NCBI GenBank assembly: GCA_963942565.1
Contig: OZ012690.1
Coordinates: 40,624,555 to 40,688,554 of the forward strand
DNA from: Maea johnstoni
Lineage: Eukaryota > Annelida > Polychaeta > Spionida > Magelonidae
Direction: 5' to 3'
DNA: 64,000 nt
The notes under the pieces are model-generated. The model was not told where the DNA came from. It saw only the letters and a program-made list of their open reading frames with translations, and did no database searches. Every line of letters starts with the position of its first letter. Within the stretch, counting starts at the first letter, position 1. Made by a program: the position numbers and the translations under genes. Shown here piece after piece: positions 11,501 to 23,489 of this stretch.

Positions 11501-14065
11501 AACACCCGAGTGCCCGGCCCAGTCAGCAGCCAAAACCTTGCCCTATGGGCTCGGCTTTGGCTGCTGACTGGGCTGGGCACTGGCATTGCCACAATCACCT
11601 TCCTCCCGTGACCAATTCCCATTATATTACAAGGCTTACAAACATGATTTTTGGCAAGATCTTTGCTATAAATATAGATCTAAACTAAGCTGTTGTTGTA
11701 ACATTCTGGATGGTGCAACAATCGGAACATCATATAAAAATAGGATTTCCTATTGTTGGAAGCATGTGCATGTGTGAAGCTCCCATTGTTGAGGGAGGTT
11801 ATTTACAATAATAACCTCCTCTCTCAACAATGGGAGCATATCACATGCACATGCTTCCAACAATAGGAAATCATTTTGTTGTGACTTTTGCACCATCCGA
11901 AATGGTGCAACAATCTGCTGATGCTACGCTTAGTTTAGTTTAGTCTTATAAGAAAAGAACAGCTAACATTAGCAGCCAAGGGAAGAGATCTTTATGCTCT
12001 TTCTAACGATGTCGTGATTTCGGGACCCACAATTAAAATGTCAATATATTGAATGGAATATATTACCGCCTTTCTAAATGTATATTATTTGTTGCCAATA
12101 ACGCCCAGTAATAAGTGAGAAATCATCAAATGAAAGCGGACGTATTTTGCCGAGAATGTCGAGAAATCAAAACGTCTGTTCAAGGCGATGATTTCTCCGT
12201 GATTACTGGGCCTAAAATTACGATTTTAACATATATAAAAAAATAACGTATTACAGATTTTCTAGATATACAGAGTGTTGTTGTAAGCCCAGTAATGTAT
12301 TAATGCAGTTTATATGATGTTTTGTGGCTGAGGTGGTAGCCATTGTATATTGTAGGAATTGATCATGGGAGGTAGGTGATTTTGGCAACACCTGAGTGCC
12401 GGCCCAGTCAGCAGCCAAATCCTTGCCCTATGGGCACGGTTTTGGCTGCTGACTGGGCCGGGCACTGGTATTGCCACAATCTACTACCTTCCGCGATCAA
12501 TTCTCATTATATTACAAGGCTTACAAACATATTTTGGCATTTTTTTTGCTTTAAATAAAGATCTAAACTAAGCTGTTGTTCTAACATTCTGGATGGTGCA
12601 ACAATCAGAACATCGTATAACAATAGGATTTCCTATTGTTGGAAGCATGTGCATGTGTGACGCTCCCATTTTTGAGGGAGGAGGTTATTTTTACTTCAAA
12701 CTTAGCTATCGCAAAACTTCAGCCCTCCACTAATTGGCATGCAAAACCACAGCATCTGGCTTGCAGCCGTTTTATATATATATATAAGTGCCCGGCCCAG
12801 TCAGCAGCCAAAACCTTGCCCTATGGGCTCGGCTTTGGCTGCTGACTGGGCTGGGCACTGGCATTGCCACAATCACCTTCCTCCCGTGACCAATTCCCAT
12901 TATATTACAAGGCTTACAAACATGATTTTTGGCAAGATCTTTGCTATAAATATAGATCTAAACTAAGCTGTTGTTGTAACATTCTGGATGGTGCAACAAT
13001 CGGAACATCATATAACAATAGGATTTCCTATTGTTGGAAGCATGTGCATGTGTGAAGCTCCCATTGTTGAGGGAGGTTATTTACAATAATAACCTCCTCT
13101 CTCAACAATGGGAGCATATCACATGCACATGCTTCCAACAATAGGAAATCATTTTGTTGTGACTTTTGCACCATCCGAAATGGTGCAACAATCTGCTGAT
13201 GCTACGCTTAGTTTAGTTTAGTCTTATAAGAAAAGAACAGCTAACATTAGCAGCCAAGGGAAGAGATCTTTATGCTCTTTCTAACGATGTCGTGATTTCG
13301 GGACCCACAATTAAAATGTCAATATATTGAATGGAATATATTACCGCCTTTCTAAATGTATATTATTTGTTGCCAATAACGCCCAGTAATAAGTGAGAAA
13401 TCATCAAATGAAAGCGGACGTATTTTGCCGAGAATGTCGAGAAATCAAAACGTCTGTTCAAGGCGATGATTTCTCCGTGATTACTGGGCCTAAAATTACG
13501 ATTTTAACATATATAAAAAAATAACGTATAACAGATTTTCTAGATATACAGAGTGTTGTTGTAAGCCCAGTAATGTATTAATGCAGTTTATATGATGTTT
13601 TGTGGCTGAGGTGGTAGCCATTGTATATTGTAGGAATTGATCATGGGAGGTAGGTGATTTTGGCAACACCTGAGTGCCGGCCCAGTCAGCAACCAAATCC
13701 TTGCCCTATGGGCACGGTTTTGGCTGCTGACTGGGCCGGGCACTGGTATTGCCACAATCTACTACCTTCCGCGATCAATTCTCATTATATTACAAGGTTC
13801 CCATTATATTACAAGGCTTACAAACATGATTTTTGGCAAGATCTTTGCTATAAATATAGATCTAAACTAAGCTGTTGTTGTAACATTCTGGATGGTGCAA
13901 CAATCGGAACATCATATAACAACAGGATTTCCTATTGTTGGAAGCATGTGCATGTGTGACGCTCCCATTTTTGAGGGAGGAGGTTATTTTTACTTCAAAC
14001 TTAGCTATCGCAAAACTTCAGCCCTCCACTAATTGGCATGCAAAGCCACAGCATCTGGCTTGCAG
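11501..14065. repeat. Tandem 1278-bp unit built of palindromes, two copies
   Basis: Unit 1 starts about 11511 and unit 2 about 12789. Matching landmarks (11511/12789, 11921/13199, 12361/13639) are all exactly 1278 apart, so there is no net indel over at least 1 kb. Each unit holds several inverted repeats: two hairpins with arms GCCCAGTCAGCAGCCAAA; a pair around GCATGTGCATGTG and CTCCCATTGTTGAG with arms over 55 bp; and a pair with arms about 25 bp bounded by GCCCAGTAAT. The hairpin near 12428 extends through GAATTGATC on both sides, for arms of about 60 bp. No coding region is credible. It may derive from a foldback-type DNA transposon, but no terminal duplication or transposase is visible. 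Confidence 0.85.
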
Positions 14066-14107
14066 CCGTTTTAGAGGAGATAGAGTCGCAAAATTTGCAA
14101 CTCTCTA

Positions 14108-14109
<2 letters not shown>

Positions 14110-14204
<95 letters not shown>

Positions 14205-14213
14205 TCCCTAGGT
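14110..14213. repeat. (TA)n microsatellite
   Basis: About 100 bases of TA. It lies left of a MAM exon, as the longer TA tract at 50475-50792 does in the paralogous block. Confidence 0.97.
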
Positions 14214-14237
14214 AAACATACACTAAAACTGTCTTAC

Positions 14238-14400
14238 GGGAGTTTCCGTGTCCGGAGCTTGGCCCAGTGGAACTAGAAGTCGTGGAGCCGCTCATTGCGC
14301 GTCCAGTCAAAGTCGTCTGAATAGCTCTGCACAAAGTTGTCCCATCCATCCTCGAAGGTGTACACCACTGTATTCTGACTTGGTGCCGAAGTAGGAATAT
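14238..14400 (-). pseudogene. MAM-domain first-half exon, disrupted paralogue
   Basis: On the minus strand the acceptor (TTTTACAG before 14400) and donor (GTAAGA from 14237) match the exon at 51517-51678. The peptide starts DIPTSAPSQNTVVYTFEDGW and then NFVQSYSDDFDWTR, the start of a MAM domain, a roughly 160-residue adhesion module of membrane and secreted proteins. It is 163 bp long, against 162 in the paralogue. An extra A in the CGCAATGAGC stretch (about 14295-14305) shifts the frame, and MSGSTTSSSTGPSSGHGNS continues in another frame. Both splice sites are intact, so either an otherwise functional exon has a sequencing error or this copy is a recent pseudoexon. No second MAM exon is seen to its left before the gap. 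Confidence 0.75.
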
Positions 14401-14699
14401 CTGTAAAAGATGACACAGGTTTAGTTTGTCTCAATTGCGAAAAACACTGAACTCACTTAAACTTAATTTATGGGTTGACGAAGTATATTCTAGGTATTCA
14501 AAGTAAACGTGAATTCAATTTTGTTATTTTCAAACCATTCACCTTTGCGTTGTCGTCATGCATTTCATCTTTTAAGCGATAGTCTAAACTAAGAGGTAAG
14601 TGAGATGATAGTTCTTATTAGACATACTCTGTACCTTAGAAATGTAAAGTAACGTCTATGGCCCTTTTTTGTCATATTGTTGCTAAGTCGTAACTCGCC

Positions 14700-14885
14700 A
14701 TTCACGAATAGGTGGTGGGCGAGACCAGAGCGCCAGTGAAAAAGAACCTGACTCCAAGTCACTGCCAACATTTTCATGCCGCCTGGCAGGATATGAACAC
14801 GGCTACTGGTGAAAGACAGCTAGCTGCCATTGGCAATGCTTTACCCCTCTCGGCTATCACAGCAGGCGTGGTTTCAATTGTAACC
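14700..14885 (-). mobile_element. tRNA-derived SINE (intronic, left duplicate)
   Basis: The minus strand contains GATAGCCGAGAGGGG (box A-like) and, about 45 bases on, GTTCATATCC (box B-like), with CAGCTAGCTGTCTTTCACC between them, similar to the SINEs at 2.8, 8.4 and 49.3 kb. The plus-strand ORF here reads through the SINE and is not a gene. The orthologous copy is at 56888-57075. Confidence 0.6.
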
Positions 14886-15148
14886 TCAACTTCATCTATA
14901 GAACAGCTCGGTTGATATGACAATTTTGCAGTCAGGACAACATTAGATACAATGTGTGTGACTGATAAATCAATAAAACCTCTGAACAAAAACCTTTCGG
15001 CTATGTAGGCAGCCCCATTCCATAAACAGCCATCCATTGACTAGTCAATTTCCATAGATGCTTCAGCTTATTTTTAAACGACAATTTTTAAACAAAATCT
15101 CTTAATCTACAGAGGGTATGTCGTGAGTTTGGGGGAGGGGGGACTCAC

Positions 15149-15530
15149 CTGTGGAACCAGCAGCAGTTGTTTTGACCATTTCAGCGGTGGTTTCAGAGTC
15201 TACAGTGGTTTCAGTGGTTCCAGTAGTTTCAGTGATTTCAGTGGCTTTAGTGGTTTCTGTACCTTCAGTGGTGTCAATGGTTTCAGCAGCTTCAGTGGTT
15301 TCAGTAGCTACCAGTGTTTCAGGAGCTTCGGTGGCTTCAGTGGCAACAGCGGCTGCAGTGGTTTCAGTGGCTACCATTGTTGCAGGAGCTTCGGTGGCTT
15401 CAGTGACAGCAGCGGCTTCAGTGGTTTCAGTGGCTACCATTGTTCCAGGAGCTTTGGTAGCTTCAGTTGCAACAGCGGCTTCAGTGGTTTCAGTGGCTAC
15501 CATTGTTCCAGGAGCTTTGGTGGCTTCAGT
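15149..15530 (-). CDS. Threonine-rich mucin-like exon, left copy
   Basis: The minus-strand frame encodes a Thr/Glu/Ala-rich stretch: about three and a half copies of a 21-residue unit (MVATETTEAAVATEATKAPG type, 63 bp), then TETTKATEITETTGTTETT and a conserved C-terminal piece ending AEMVKTTAAGSTG. The donor is a perfect GTGAGT beginning at 15148, giving phase-1 exit, identical to the 57341-57577 paralogue. Such Thr-rich stretches are typical O-glycosylated stalks in secreted or cell-surface proteins. The right boundary is not sure: an acceptor near 15525-15530 gives the expected phase 1, but its pyrimidine tract is weak and the frame stays open beyond. The paralogue lacks the extra 21-residue units. 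Plus-strand Ser/Val-rich ORFs are shadows. Confidence 0.65.
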
Positions 15531-15558
15531 TGCGGATAAGTAAATGAAACATTTGGTA

Positions 15559-15687
15559 CACTCTTTCAGAAAGTGTGGTCTTGCCTGCTATCTACCCTTA
15601 GGCACCCTATAACATTCGTCTCCGCCTACTGGGATGACGAGTGCCTTTAGGTCATTATAAGGCCGGACAACATTTTCTAACAGGGTG
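15559..15687. mobile_element. 129-bp MITE, TA target-site duplication
   Basis: Flanked by TA on both sides (15557-15558, 15688-15689). The right end GGACAACATTTTCTAACAGG matches the right end of the element at 39166-39294, which has exactly the same length. The left end CACTCTTTCAGAAAGTG is the diverged inverted partner. A TA duplication points to the Tc1/mariner-type target preference; there is no coding capacity. Confidence 0.65.
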
Positions 15688-16139
15688 TACTTAATAGTAA
15701 TATACGATGTCAACTCCTGCTTGAGAAAGATCTAAACTAGTATTATTGCAGGGGACAATAACCTCCTTCAAACTCTTCTAATTGATGGGGATCCCAATGC
15801 AAACTTCTGAGTAAAGTGGTTCCATTTACCTGGCTGTTGTTTAGATGTAATAGTTAAACCTGCCACTGGCATGTTTATCTTCATTTACAGATGCTTAAAA
15901 TTGGTGTATTAGTTGGCTCGTTAAGGAAATCCAAAATTAGCCAAAATAGTCTTAGGTAGATTGGAGAAATAAGTTTTAGTTGATAAAACAATATACCGAA
16001 CATTTTACTGGGAATGTTCTCTAAAATGCACGAGACAACTACAGACAGAAAAGTACGGATCATCTAGACCCCTACAGTTTTTAGCAACTGAACCTAGGGA
16101 AATGTGTGATCATTTAAATGTCGACTGTGAATAAAACTG

Positions 16140-16450
16140 GGAACATTTTCATGGTGTATACTTTATGTTCCCTGTGGATATTGAAATCTACATGGTGTAC
16201 ATTGAAATGTGTCCCATATCTGGGGGACATGTGATAGCACATATTTCATTTTTCCTGTGGACATTTCAATGTACATTGTGTACATTGAAATTTGGCCTAT
16301 AGACATAGCTGGGGGGGGGGGGGGGGGGGGCATTGTCATGGTACATATTTCATAATCCCTGGGAACATTTCAATGTCCAATTTGGATATTGGTCCTTGGT
16401 GGACAATGTCCATGTTGGACATAGCTGGAGGCCTTCTTTAGGGTACATAT
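16140..16450. repeat. Diverged tandem repeat of about 90-110 bp with G20 tract
   Basis: Three to four imperfect units share GGACATAGCTGGGGG, GGTACATATTTCATA, CCCTGTGGACATTTCAATGT and TACATTGAAAT. A run of 20 G at 16311-16330 lies inside one unit. One unit is shared with the right duplicate at 59851-59960. The sequence 15690-16139 holds nothing else I recognise. Confidence 0.65.
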
Positions 16451-18222
16451 TTCTTAATGTTGTAAATGTTATAGAATGCAATGGTTTTATCTATCATTCA
16501 GTTTGTACCTGCTTTTATACAATAATGGTAAAATAGTTGCGATCAACAAGTGAGACATATTTTTGACTTTCAAAACCTAATAACATTCTAATAACCCAAT
16601 CAGTTATCAATATTCATTTTTATATTACACTCCAGCCATTTGTTGACATTCCAGGAATAACTACTTAAGTGTTAACCAAAAGGAGCATATAATTAATTAC
16701 ATATTTTCTAAGAATAAGTAACACATGTTTTTGTATTACTGATGAAACAAGTCTAGTATCATAGGGATAAAGTGTGTTGTAATCCATGTCAGATATCTGT
16801 AATGCTAATCCATAGTCAGATGAACCTGCTATCTAATATTTGTTTATACCACTCCTACCCACAATCAGGATGTCTGCCACCAGAGGCAATCAGTGATTGG
16901 GAGTGTCTCAGTATTCATGTGTCTTGTTTATGTAATTGCAATTGACATGTACTATGTAGGTATAAACATGTGTGTTAGGACATTGTAAGGGGATCCTCTA
17001 GCTTGGAGCTGCCTGGCTGATTAGAAGCAACCCCAAGGTGTGGATTGCCCACCTTGGAACTAGAAGTAGTAAATAGTTTAAATACAACTATTAGTCTTCA
17101 AGTGGATCTTCCTTTATTTTTGTAGTGATATTTCATGTTTTGAGAGTTTGGCCAGACTAGCATGCTTATATATGGATTGATAACCAAAATGGGATATAGT
17201 AGGAGATATTGACTTGTAGTAAATAACTGTTCGTAGGATATATACTTAGAAAATGTGTTATAGAAATTATATAGAAATTGTAGTTTGTACATTTGTAATG
17301 CCTTATCAATGGTCGATGCATTGTATTGGACTATCAGAGGAAACAGTAAATGTCATTAGTACACAACAAGTTCATGACTGTTATAGGGATAAAGACAAAG
17401 AGTGAAGACGAAGCGTGGAAATTGACTTTGCTTGACATGATTTTATAACATACAATATGTTGTTGTATTCAGGACACCTGCAATAACAATTTGCATGTCG
17501 AATTATAAGTCCCTTTTTAGGAGGAAAAAAACTTGTATTGCATATCTGCACACACACACACACACACACCCTCATATATGCATATGTACAGGAATCTGTC
17601 TGATTACTTGAGAGAGAGAAAGTGATTTTGATACTCCCATGCATGTGTCAAAGCTGTGACCCTTTTAAGGTGTAGGAGCTGGCATTCCAAACCATTACCA
17701 TGATATAGCAGTTGAGCTATTATCTTACAAATTATAACATATTTCCAATTTGAAAATATATTCTTTGGAAGGTTCAACCACCAATGGTATGCCTTTTCAA
17801 AACTACTGATCTAATGCTTGCCCCCAAAAATAAAGCCTGTGAATGTTGGCACTCAATATATTAATTATGTATGTAATAAGCCTTTTATATTCTGTTAGTG
17901 TACACACGTTCAGGGCAAAGACTTTTGTTTTTGCAATATCCAAATCACTCAGACGACTCTAATCTGTTAAAAACTTTTACTATTGACCCAAGTATAATAC
18001 ATGCATCATGGAGTTATTGGCATAACGCCTGTATTCAAAGTTCATAGTAATCATTAGATGCAGGCACCTTTACACAGGCCTGCACATGCACAAAAAATGT
18101 AAAGAGACAATGTTTTGGAGATCCACATTGTTAACTATTCTGTTTGATATATCGTAACTATGATACACTTGAAATTTCATGTTTGAAGTACCAACTGCAG
18201 GCAGCCATCTCCCATGGGGCTT
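16394..18222. repeat. Segmental duplication, left copy, block C
   Basis: Matches 59851-62686 along its length, starting CCTTGGTGGACAATGTCC and ending at CTCCCATGGGGCT, after which the copies diverge. The right copy carries an extra segment of about 930 bases (60835-61762), and the left copy has a shorter (CA)n (17552-17569 against 61981-62020). It contains no exon I can identify. Confidence 0.85.
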
Positions 18223-18979
18223 ATAACGGCGGTTGAATGGGGGCAAAATGGAGCGAACGCATGGCCTTAGTTTCCAAACGAGGTTCTTTATTTCACAAAC
18301 ATTGTCTTTGTACGCATTACATTTGAATCCTTTGAACCTGTGAAAACTAGAAAAACAAAGGAAAATACTAAGTACAGGTTCTACACACAAACATGAATGA
18401 AGTTACAAAACACAGAAACAACCCAGGTAGACTGAGAAATAATTGTAAATGAATTGAATGAAATAGACAGTTTAACTCAAATTCACAACACATACCTCTG
18501 TCAGCCTTGTAAGTTCTCTAGTCACAACCATGACTTGCCAAAATCAAAAGTGGAATGACCCACCCAGAGTGACCAGTGGCCTATAAATACCCCAATTCAA
18601 AGAGAGGATGAGACAAGGTGCCCACCTGGTGGGCAAAGTAGCAACTAAAAAGGTGGCAGCACATACACACTAAACACACACACACATCACACCTCACACT
18701 GCAGCAACGTGGCTCCCTAAAAAATTCTCAAATTTTTCCTAGAAATTAACATCACGCAAAGCATTTATGCCAAAGGCCTTTTTACCAACCTTAAGATTAG
18801 CAGATACAATAAGGAATATGACACGCATCCTCGCAAACAGCGCAGAAATGGAGACTACAAAAACTAAGCACAAAAAAAACGCAAAACGCATTAGCGATCT
18901 ATGCGAAGCTCAAAGCTACGCATAAGCATAGCATTATATTAACAACTATGGCTCCTTGTCGGGAGACGAACCCTGGTGA
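18223..18979. other. Non-coding flank at the 3' side of the BEL/Pao fossil
   Basis: Block C homology stops at 18222 and the recognisable BEL/Pao coding part starts near 18980, so the long terminal repeat would be expected here on the minus strand. AATAAA occurs on the minus strand near 18288, compatible with an LTR polyadenylation signal. I found no matching direct repeat on the other side, so no LTR is called. Confidence 0.35.
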
Positions 18980-18999
18980 TTACTTTGAGGATGCTTTCA

Positions 19000-20600
19000 T
19001 TAAAAGCACCAACTTGTGAATCGGACGATTAAAAAAACACGGAGGGCTAGTAGGCCTACCTGTTTTATCCAAAGACCTTGACCCCCATAGACAATCTAAC
19101 AGAGTGTACAAGGCCATCCTTGCTTGGGAAAGTTTCAACAACACGTCCAAGCCTCCACCGTGACCGAGGTAAATTGTCATCACAGATGATTACGACATCA
19201 TCAATTTCCACATTCGGGAGAGTCTTGTTCCATTTTGAGCGAACCTGCAAATTTTGCAAATATTCCTTCCTCCACCGTTTCCAAAATTTGTGTGTCAGAT
19301 GTTGCACACGTCTCCACCTTTTCTTCGAGTAGAGATCTGTATTCTCAAAATTACCCAAAGGAGGCAATACAACATCATGTTTCATAGTAAGAATCTGGTT
19401 GGGAGTCAAGGGTGCCAGGGACAAAGGATCATTTGCACTATCTACAGTAAGTGGCCTGCTATTCACGATAGCTGCCGCCTCATACATGAAGGTTCTCAAA
19501 CTATCATCATCCAGCTGTGTACCCACGTTGCGGAGTAGTGAATCTAGCACGGCACGAGTAGTTCTGATCTGGCGTTCCCAGATTCCACCCATATGACTAG
19601 CATTGGGAGTATTGAATTTAAAATCAATGAGATCACAGTCATTGGACAGCAAAAACCTCCTTATAGAGTCTTCATCAAACTCCTTGATACTGGCATTCAG
19701 CTCATTTTTTGCCCCAATGAAGTTCGTCCCACAGTCACATCTGAGCGTTCTTATTGGTCCACGAATGGAGATAAATCTCTGTAAGCAGTTAATGAAAGAG
19801 TCAGTACTGAGAGAAGTAGCAACCTCAATGTGAACTGCTCTTGACTGCAGGCAAGTGTATAATGAGCCATATCTTTTTATCTCTTTCCGGCCATCTTTCA
19901 CTACCCACGGACCAAAGAAGTCGACACCACAATAGGAAAAGGGAGGGCCACTGTCCAATCGATCGGTTGGCAAATCAGCCATCTTCTGCCCTTGTACAAG
20001 ACGACGTAATCTCCTACATGGCACACAGTTAAAGATATGCTTCCTAACTGCGGCACTACAGGCAATGATCCAATAACCAGAACTCTTATTGAAGAAGTAT
20101 CTTATTGATGGTCAGTCCACGACCTTGATGACTAATCTTGTCATGAAAAAAGGCTATAATGAGGTTTGTGACCTGACCATGCTTTGGAATAATCATAGGA
20201 TGTTTAAAGTCTACAGAAACCTTGGCCCTTCTGATACGGCCTCCTACCCTGAGGATACCCTCTTTGTCTAATAAAGGGTCTAGACCGTAGATAGAGCTAG
20301 ACTGCTTTAAAGTGACATCTTTATCAGGTCTTTGTAACAAAGCAATCTCTTCTTTGAAAGCATGACATTGGACTATTCTAATGATTTCCTTTTCAGCCCT
20401 TTGTAACTCTTTAACTGTCACTGGCCCAAGAACTTTCATAGGACTTCTCAAATTTGCTTTGAATCTCAAACACAAAGCTACAGCACGTTTTAAAGAGAAC
20501 CAGTTTGAGAAGTAATCAATCCTGGTAAGCTCAAAATCAGTGGGCAAGAAACCCAAATGAGTATGAAGGACTTGAACCTTCCTCAACTCCGGATCATGAG
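19000..20600 (-). pseudogene. Integrase region of BEL/Pao fossil
   Basis: Contains the His/Cys zinc-binding neighbourhood, a core segment with GVDFFGP and RCDCGTNF (first two acidic residues of the DDE catalytic core) and a C-terminal segment with WRLGRVVETFPSKDGLVHSV, the usual chromodomain-less tail of BEL integrases. Part of a broken fossil. Confidence 0.85.
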
Positions 20601-20899
20601 GGTCTAGAGTAGCATTGATCTCAGTATCACAACCAAGGTCTGATGTCCAAATGAAGTCAAGACCATGAAGCCATTTAGACTTAGCAAGAACATCTTCTGG
20701 GCTGACACCTCGGGATCCTTCATCAGCAGGATTGACACTAGTATTGACATACCGCCATTGAGAAATATCACTTCCGTCTCTTATCTGTTGTACTCTGTTC
20801 CCAACAAATACGTGAAACCGTTTCGATTCGTTAGATATATAACCTGGAACAACCAGACTATCAGTCCAATAGAACTGAGTAATATTGTCATATTCTAGT

Positions 20900-22420
20900 T
20901 TGTCTTTCGGAAAGTACCCATTCTCACTGACAGCAAGGCAGCATTCAGCTCCAACCGTGGAATAGTGACTAATTTAAGAGGAGCTACTCTTGCTTTCCCT
21001 ATAAGCAAGGAACAGTGCACTTGCCCTAAAGTATTGACCAAGCGTAAATACGAACACTGCCCATATGCATATGAACTAGCATCAGAGAAGTGATGGATTT
21101 CAATCTTCTCTAACTCACCAAAGTTCGGCGGGCGAAGGCATCTGGCAATGTGCAATTCCTCTAATTGCAGCAAGCCATTCCTCCACTTTTCCCATTGGGA
21201 ACGAAGGGTGTCAGGGAAAGGCGAGTCCCAATCATATTGATCCTTGCAGAGCTTCTGCAAGATCACCTTGCCTATGAGCACAACTGGTGCAATGAATCCT
21301 AAAGGATCGTAAACGGCATTCACGGTTGCAAGAATGCCACGCCTTGTGAATGGTTGGTCCTTAAGTGTGATCCTATAGCAAAATGAATCCGACTCTATAC
21401 ACCATTGAACTCCGAGAGCTCTCTCAATAGGTATAGGACCTTGTAGAAGGTCTAGGTCTTGTAACCCTTTCGCTCTTACTTCAGGCGGCAGAAATTTCAT
21501 AACTTCCGGCGAGTTAGAGATGAATTTGTGCAAGTTTAAACCGCCATTCGAGGTAACTTGCCTAACTTTCTCAATGAGAGAAGTTGCCTTATCCACAGAT
21601 GAGACAGACTTAAAGCCATCATCCACATACAAATTATGATGGATGAACTGAGTAACTTCTTTGCCATATAAAGTCTGATTATCAGTAGCTATCTGTTTAA
21701 GGCACAGCCAGGGGATGATGATGCTCCAAACAGATGCACGGTCATACGAAACTCTATTGGTTCTGACTCAAAATCAAGATTCTCCCACCAGAGAAATCTC
21801 AGGAAGTTACGATGCTCAACATTCTCCTTAAACTGATGGAACATCGCTTCCACGTCACATATGAAGGCAATTTCTTCCTGTCTGAATCTACACAGAACAC
21901 CAACTAAAAGGTTGGTTAGATTAGGACCAGACAGTAAGTGGTCATTCAGACAAAAGCCCTTGAAAGAAGAACTACAATCAAAGACAACCCTAATCTTCCC
22001 AGGCTTTTTAGGGTGATAAACCCCATGGTGGGGAATATACCAAACATGGCCATCCTCCAAGTGTAATTCAGACACCGGCACTCTCTCAGCAAAGCCTTTC
22101 TCAATAAGATCTTTCATAAAGGCTACATAGTCCCTTTGATAGTCAGCATCTCGTTTGAGTTTGCGCTTCAAATGCTGAAGGCGCTCAGTGGCTATCACTC
22201 TGTTATTCGGAAGAGAGACATTGTCCATTATAAATGGCAGTGGCATCTCATAATGCTTGTCCTCTCTCTGATGAATGCCCTCCTTCAGCAAAGACAAGAA
22301 TCTTCTATCATGCTGAGAAGGGGATTGACCTACATGGCGGTCACAGAAATCAAGCTCCATCATTTGAATTACATCCTTAGGAGTTATGACTTCCTTCACC
22401 TTGGTCTTAAAAGAAAACAG
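20900..22420 (-). pseudogene. Reverse transcriptase and RNase H start of BEL/Pao fossil
   Basis: The palm motifs DVEAMFHQF and YVDD are readable, preceded by KPGKIRVVFDCSS and followed by RALGVQWCIESDSF and WDSPFPDTLRSQWEKW. RLELNAALLSVRM begins the RNase H domain. Part of a broken fossil; no activity is expected. Confidence 0.88.
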
Positions 22421-22587
22421 CACTTAATCAATAGGCTCAGACACAGATGATTGTATTTCCCTAGCAAACACCCTATGGCTGAGGCCAATGGGGTCACAGT
22501 CATTGTTCACACCAGAACAATCAGAGCCAACAATGCTCCACCCAAGAGCTGTCCTTTGACCAAATGGACCATTACTCTCAGGGAGTA

Positions 22588-23296
22588 CTGTATAACGGGT
22601 ATATTTCCCGGGACTTTTATTTCCCGAAACTGATGTTTTCTGCTTTTTCCCGTTTTTTAATTTCCCGTCCTGCACATGGCTGTACTGATATTAAATTTAC
22701 CGACAGTGTGTGTTTTCACTTCTGAGTCTATTAGTGCAGACGAATGTTGTATGCACTGAGTGTGCCGTGGTGAGCAGAACAACAAAGCCATCCCAAATCA
22801 ATTGAGCTGACATGGCTGGCTCTATTGTTCTGCGCATTAATAGCAATTAGAGCAGCATAAATCCAAGTCGGACCGGTTCGTGGGCAGGTTGAGAAAACTT
22901 TGTGAGCACTGCAAACAGTACTAGAATACACTCAAATTATCAGTCCACCTGAATTTATGCATCGACAGCTTAGAAATGTCTATTTGATATGATTGTGAGT
23001 TACTACTCACTTACTGTCATAAATGTTTCAGCCAAATGAATATGTTTTACTGTGTATCGTTGTTTGTTGACTTTTGGACATAAAAACCGCCACTATTCAG
23101 ATAACATAAGTCGCCATCTGCTGGGCAAGCGAATTACTTAAATATACGGCTGTATTACTCAATCTGAATACGAACATCGCTTGCCCCAGCATACCAACAA
23201 AAATGATTAAAGATAACGTTTTTATTGTTCCCATCTCAAACGCATTTCGGTAAATTCGGGAAGATTAAGCACACGTTAACATTACCCTTTATACAG
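22588..23296. mobile_element. 709-bp MITE, TA target-site duplication, inside the BEL/Pao fossil
   Basis: Terminal inverted repeats CTGTATAACGGG and CCCTTTATACAG (one mismatch) are flanked by TA at 22586-22587 and 23297-23298. The interior is non-coding and includes TTTCCCG repeats on the left. BEL/Pao sequence lies on both sides. TA duplication suggests a Tc1/mariner-type parent. Confidence 0.8.
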
Positions 23297-23489
23297 TATC
23301 ACCTCCAAAGGCGCTAGAGCTTGAGGGCAGTCATACCCTATAAGGAGACCGACCTCACAGTCACCCGAAGGCATTAGATCTTGACTAATGCATTGCAAAT
23401 GTTCCCATCTCATAGCTGTATAAGGGGTGGGAATATGATCCCTATTTGCAGGCATGATATGTCTTGAATAGACAGAAGGTAGGGTGATA

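Larger units (their letters stand above)
14214..15300. repeat. Segmental duplication, left copy, blocks D and B
   Basis: 14214-14556 (block D, MAM exon and flanks) matches 50793-51832 apart from a MITE in the latter. 14552-15300 (block B, SINE and 3' part of the Thr-rich exon) matches 56743-57490. Identity is high by eye, with only a few substitutions in the first 140 bases of block B. In this copy D and B are adjacent; in the right copy they are 4.9 kb apart. Same orientation in both. Confidence 0.85.

Noticed and set aside
11225-11622. ORFs of 80-128 residues across the N run
   Set aside because: Most of the translation is undefined sequence; the ends belong to the LINE fragment and the palindromic repeat.
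14712-14915. Conserved 67-residue ORF present in both duplicates (also 56905-57108)
   Set aside because: Conservation is explained by the segmental duplication, and the sequence is a tRNA-derived SINE read antisense.
15123-15543. Plus-strand Ser/Gly- and Val-rich ORFs opposite the Thr-rich exon
   Set aside because: They are antisense shadows of a repetitive exon; splice sites and the paralogue support the minus strand.
18223-18979. A long terminal repeat of the BEL/Pao fossil
   Set aside because: Position and an AATAAA are suggestive, but no matching copy was found beyond 26545, so no LTR is claimed.
22136-22450. Plus-strand ORFs within the BEL/Pao fossil
   Set aside because: Shadows of the minus-strand reverse transcriptase region.
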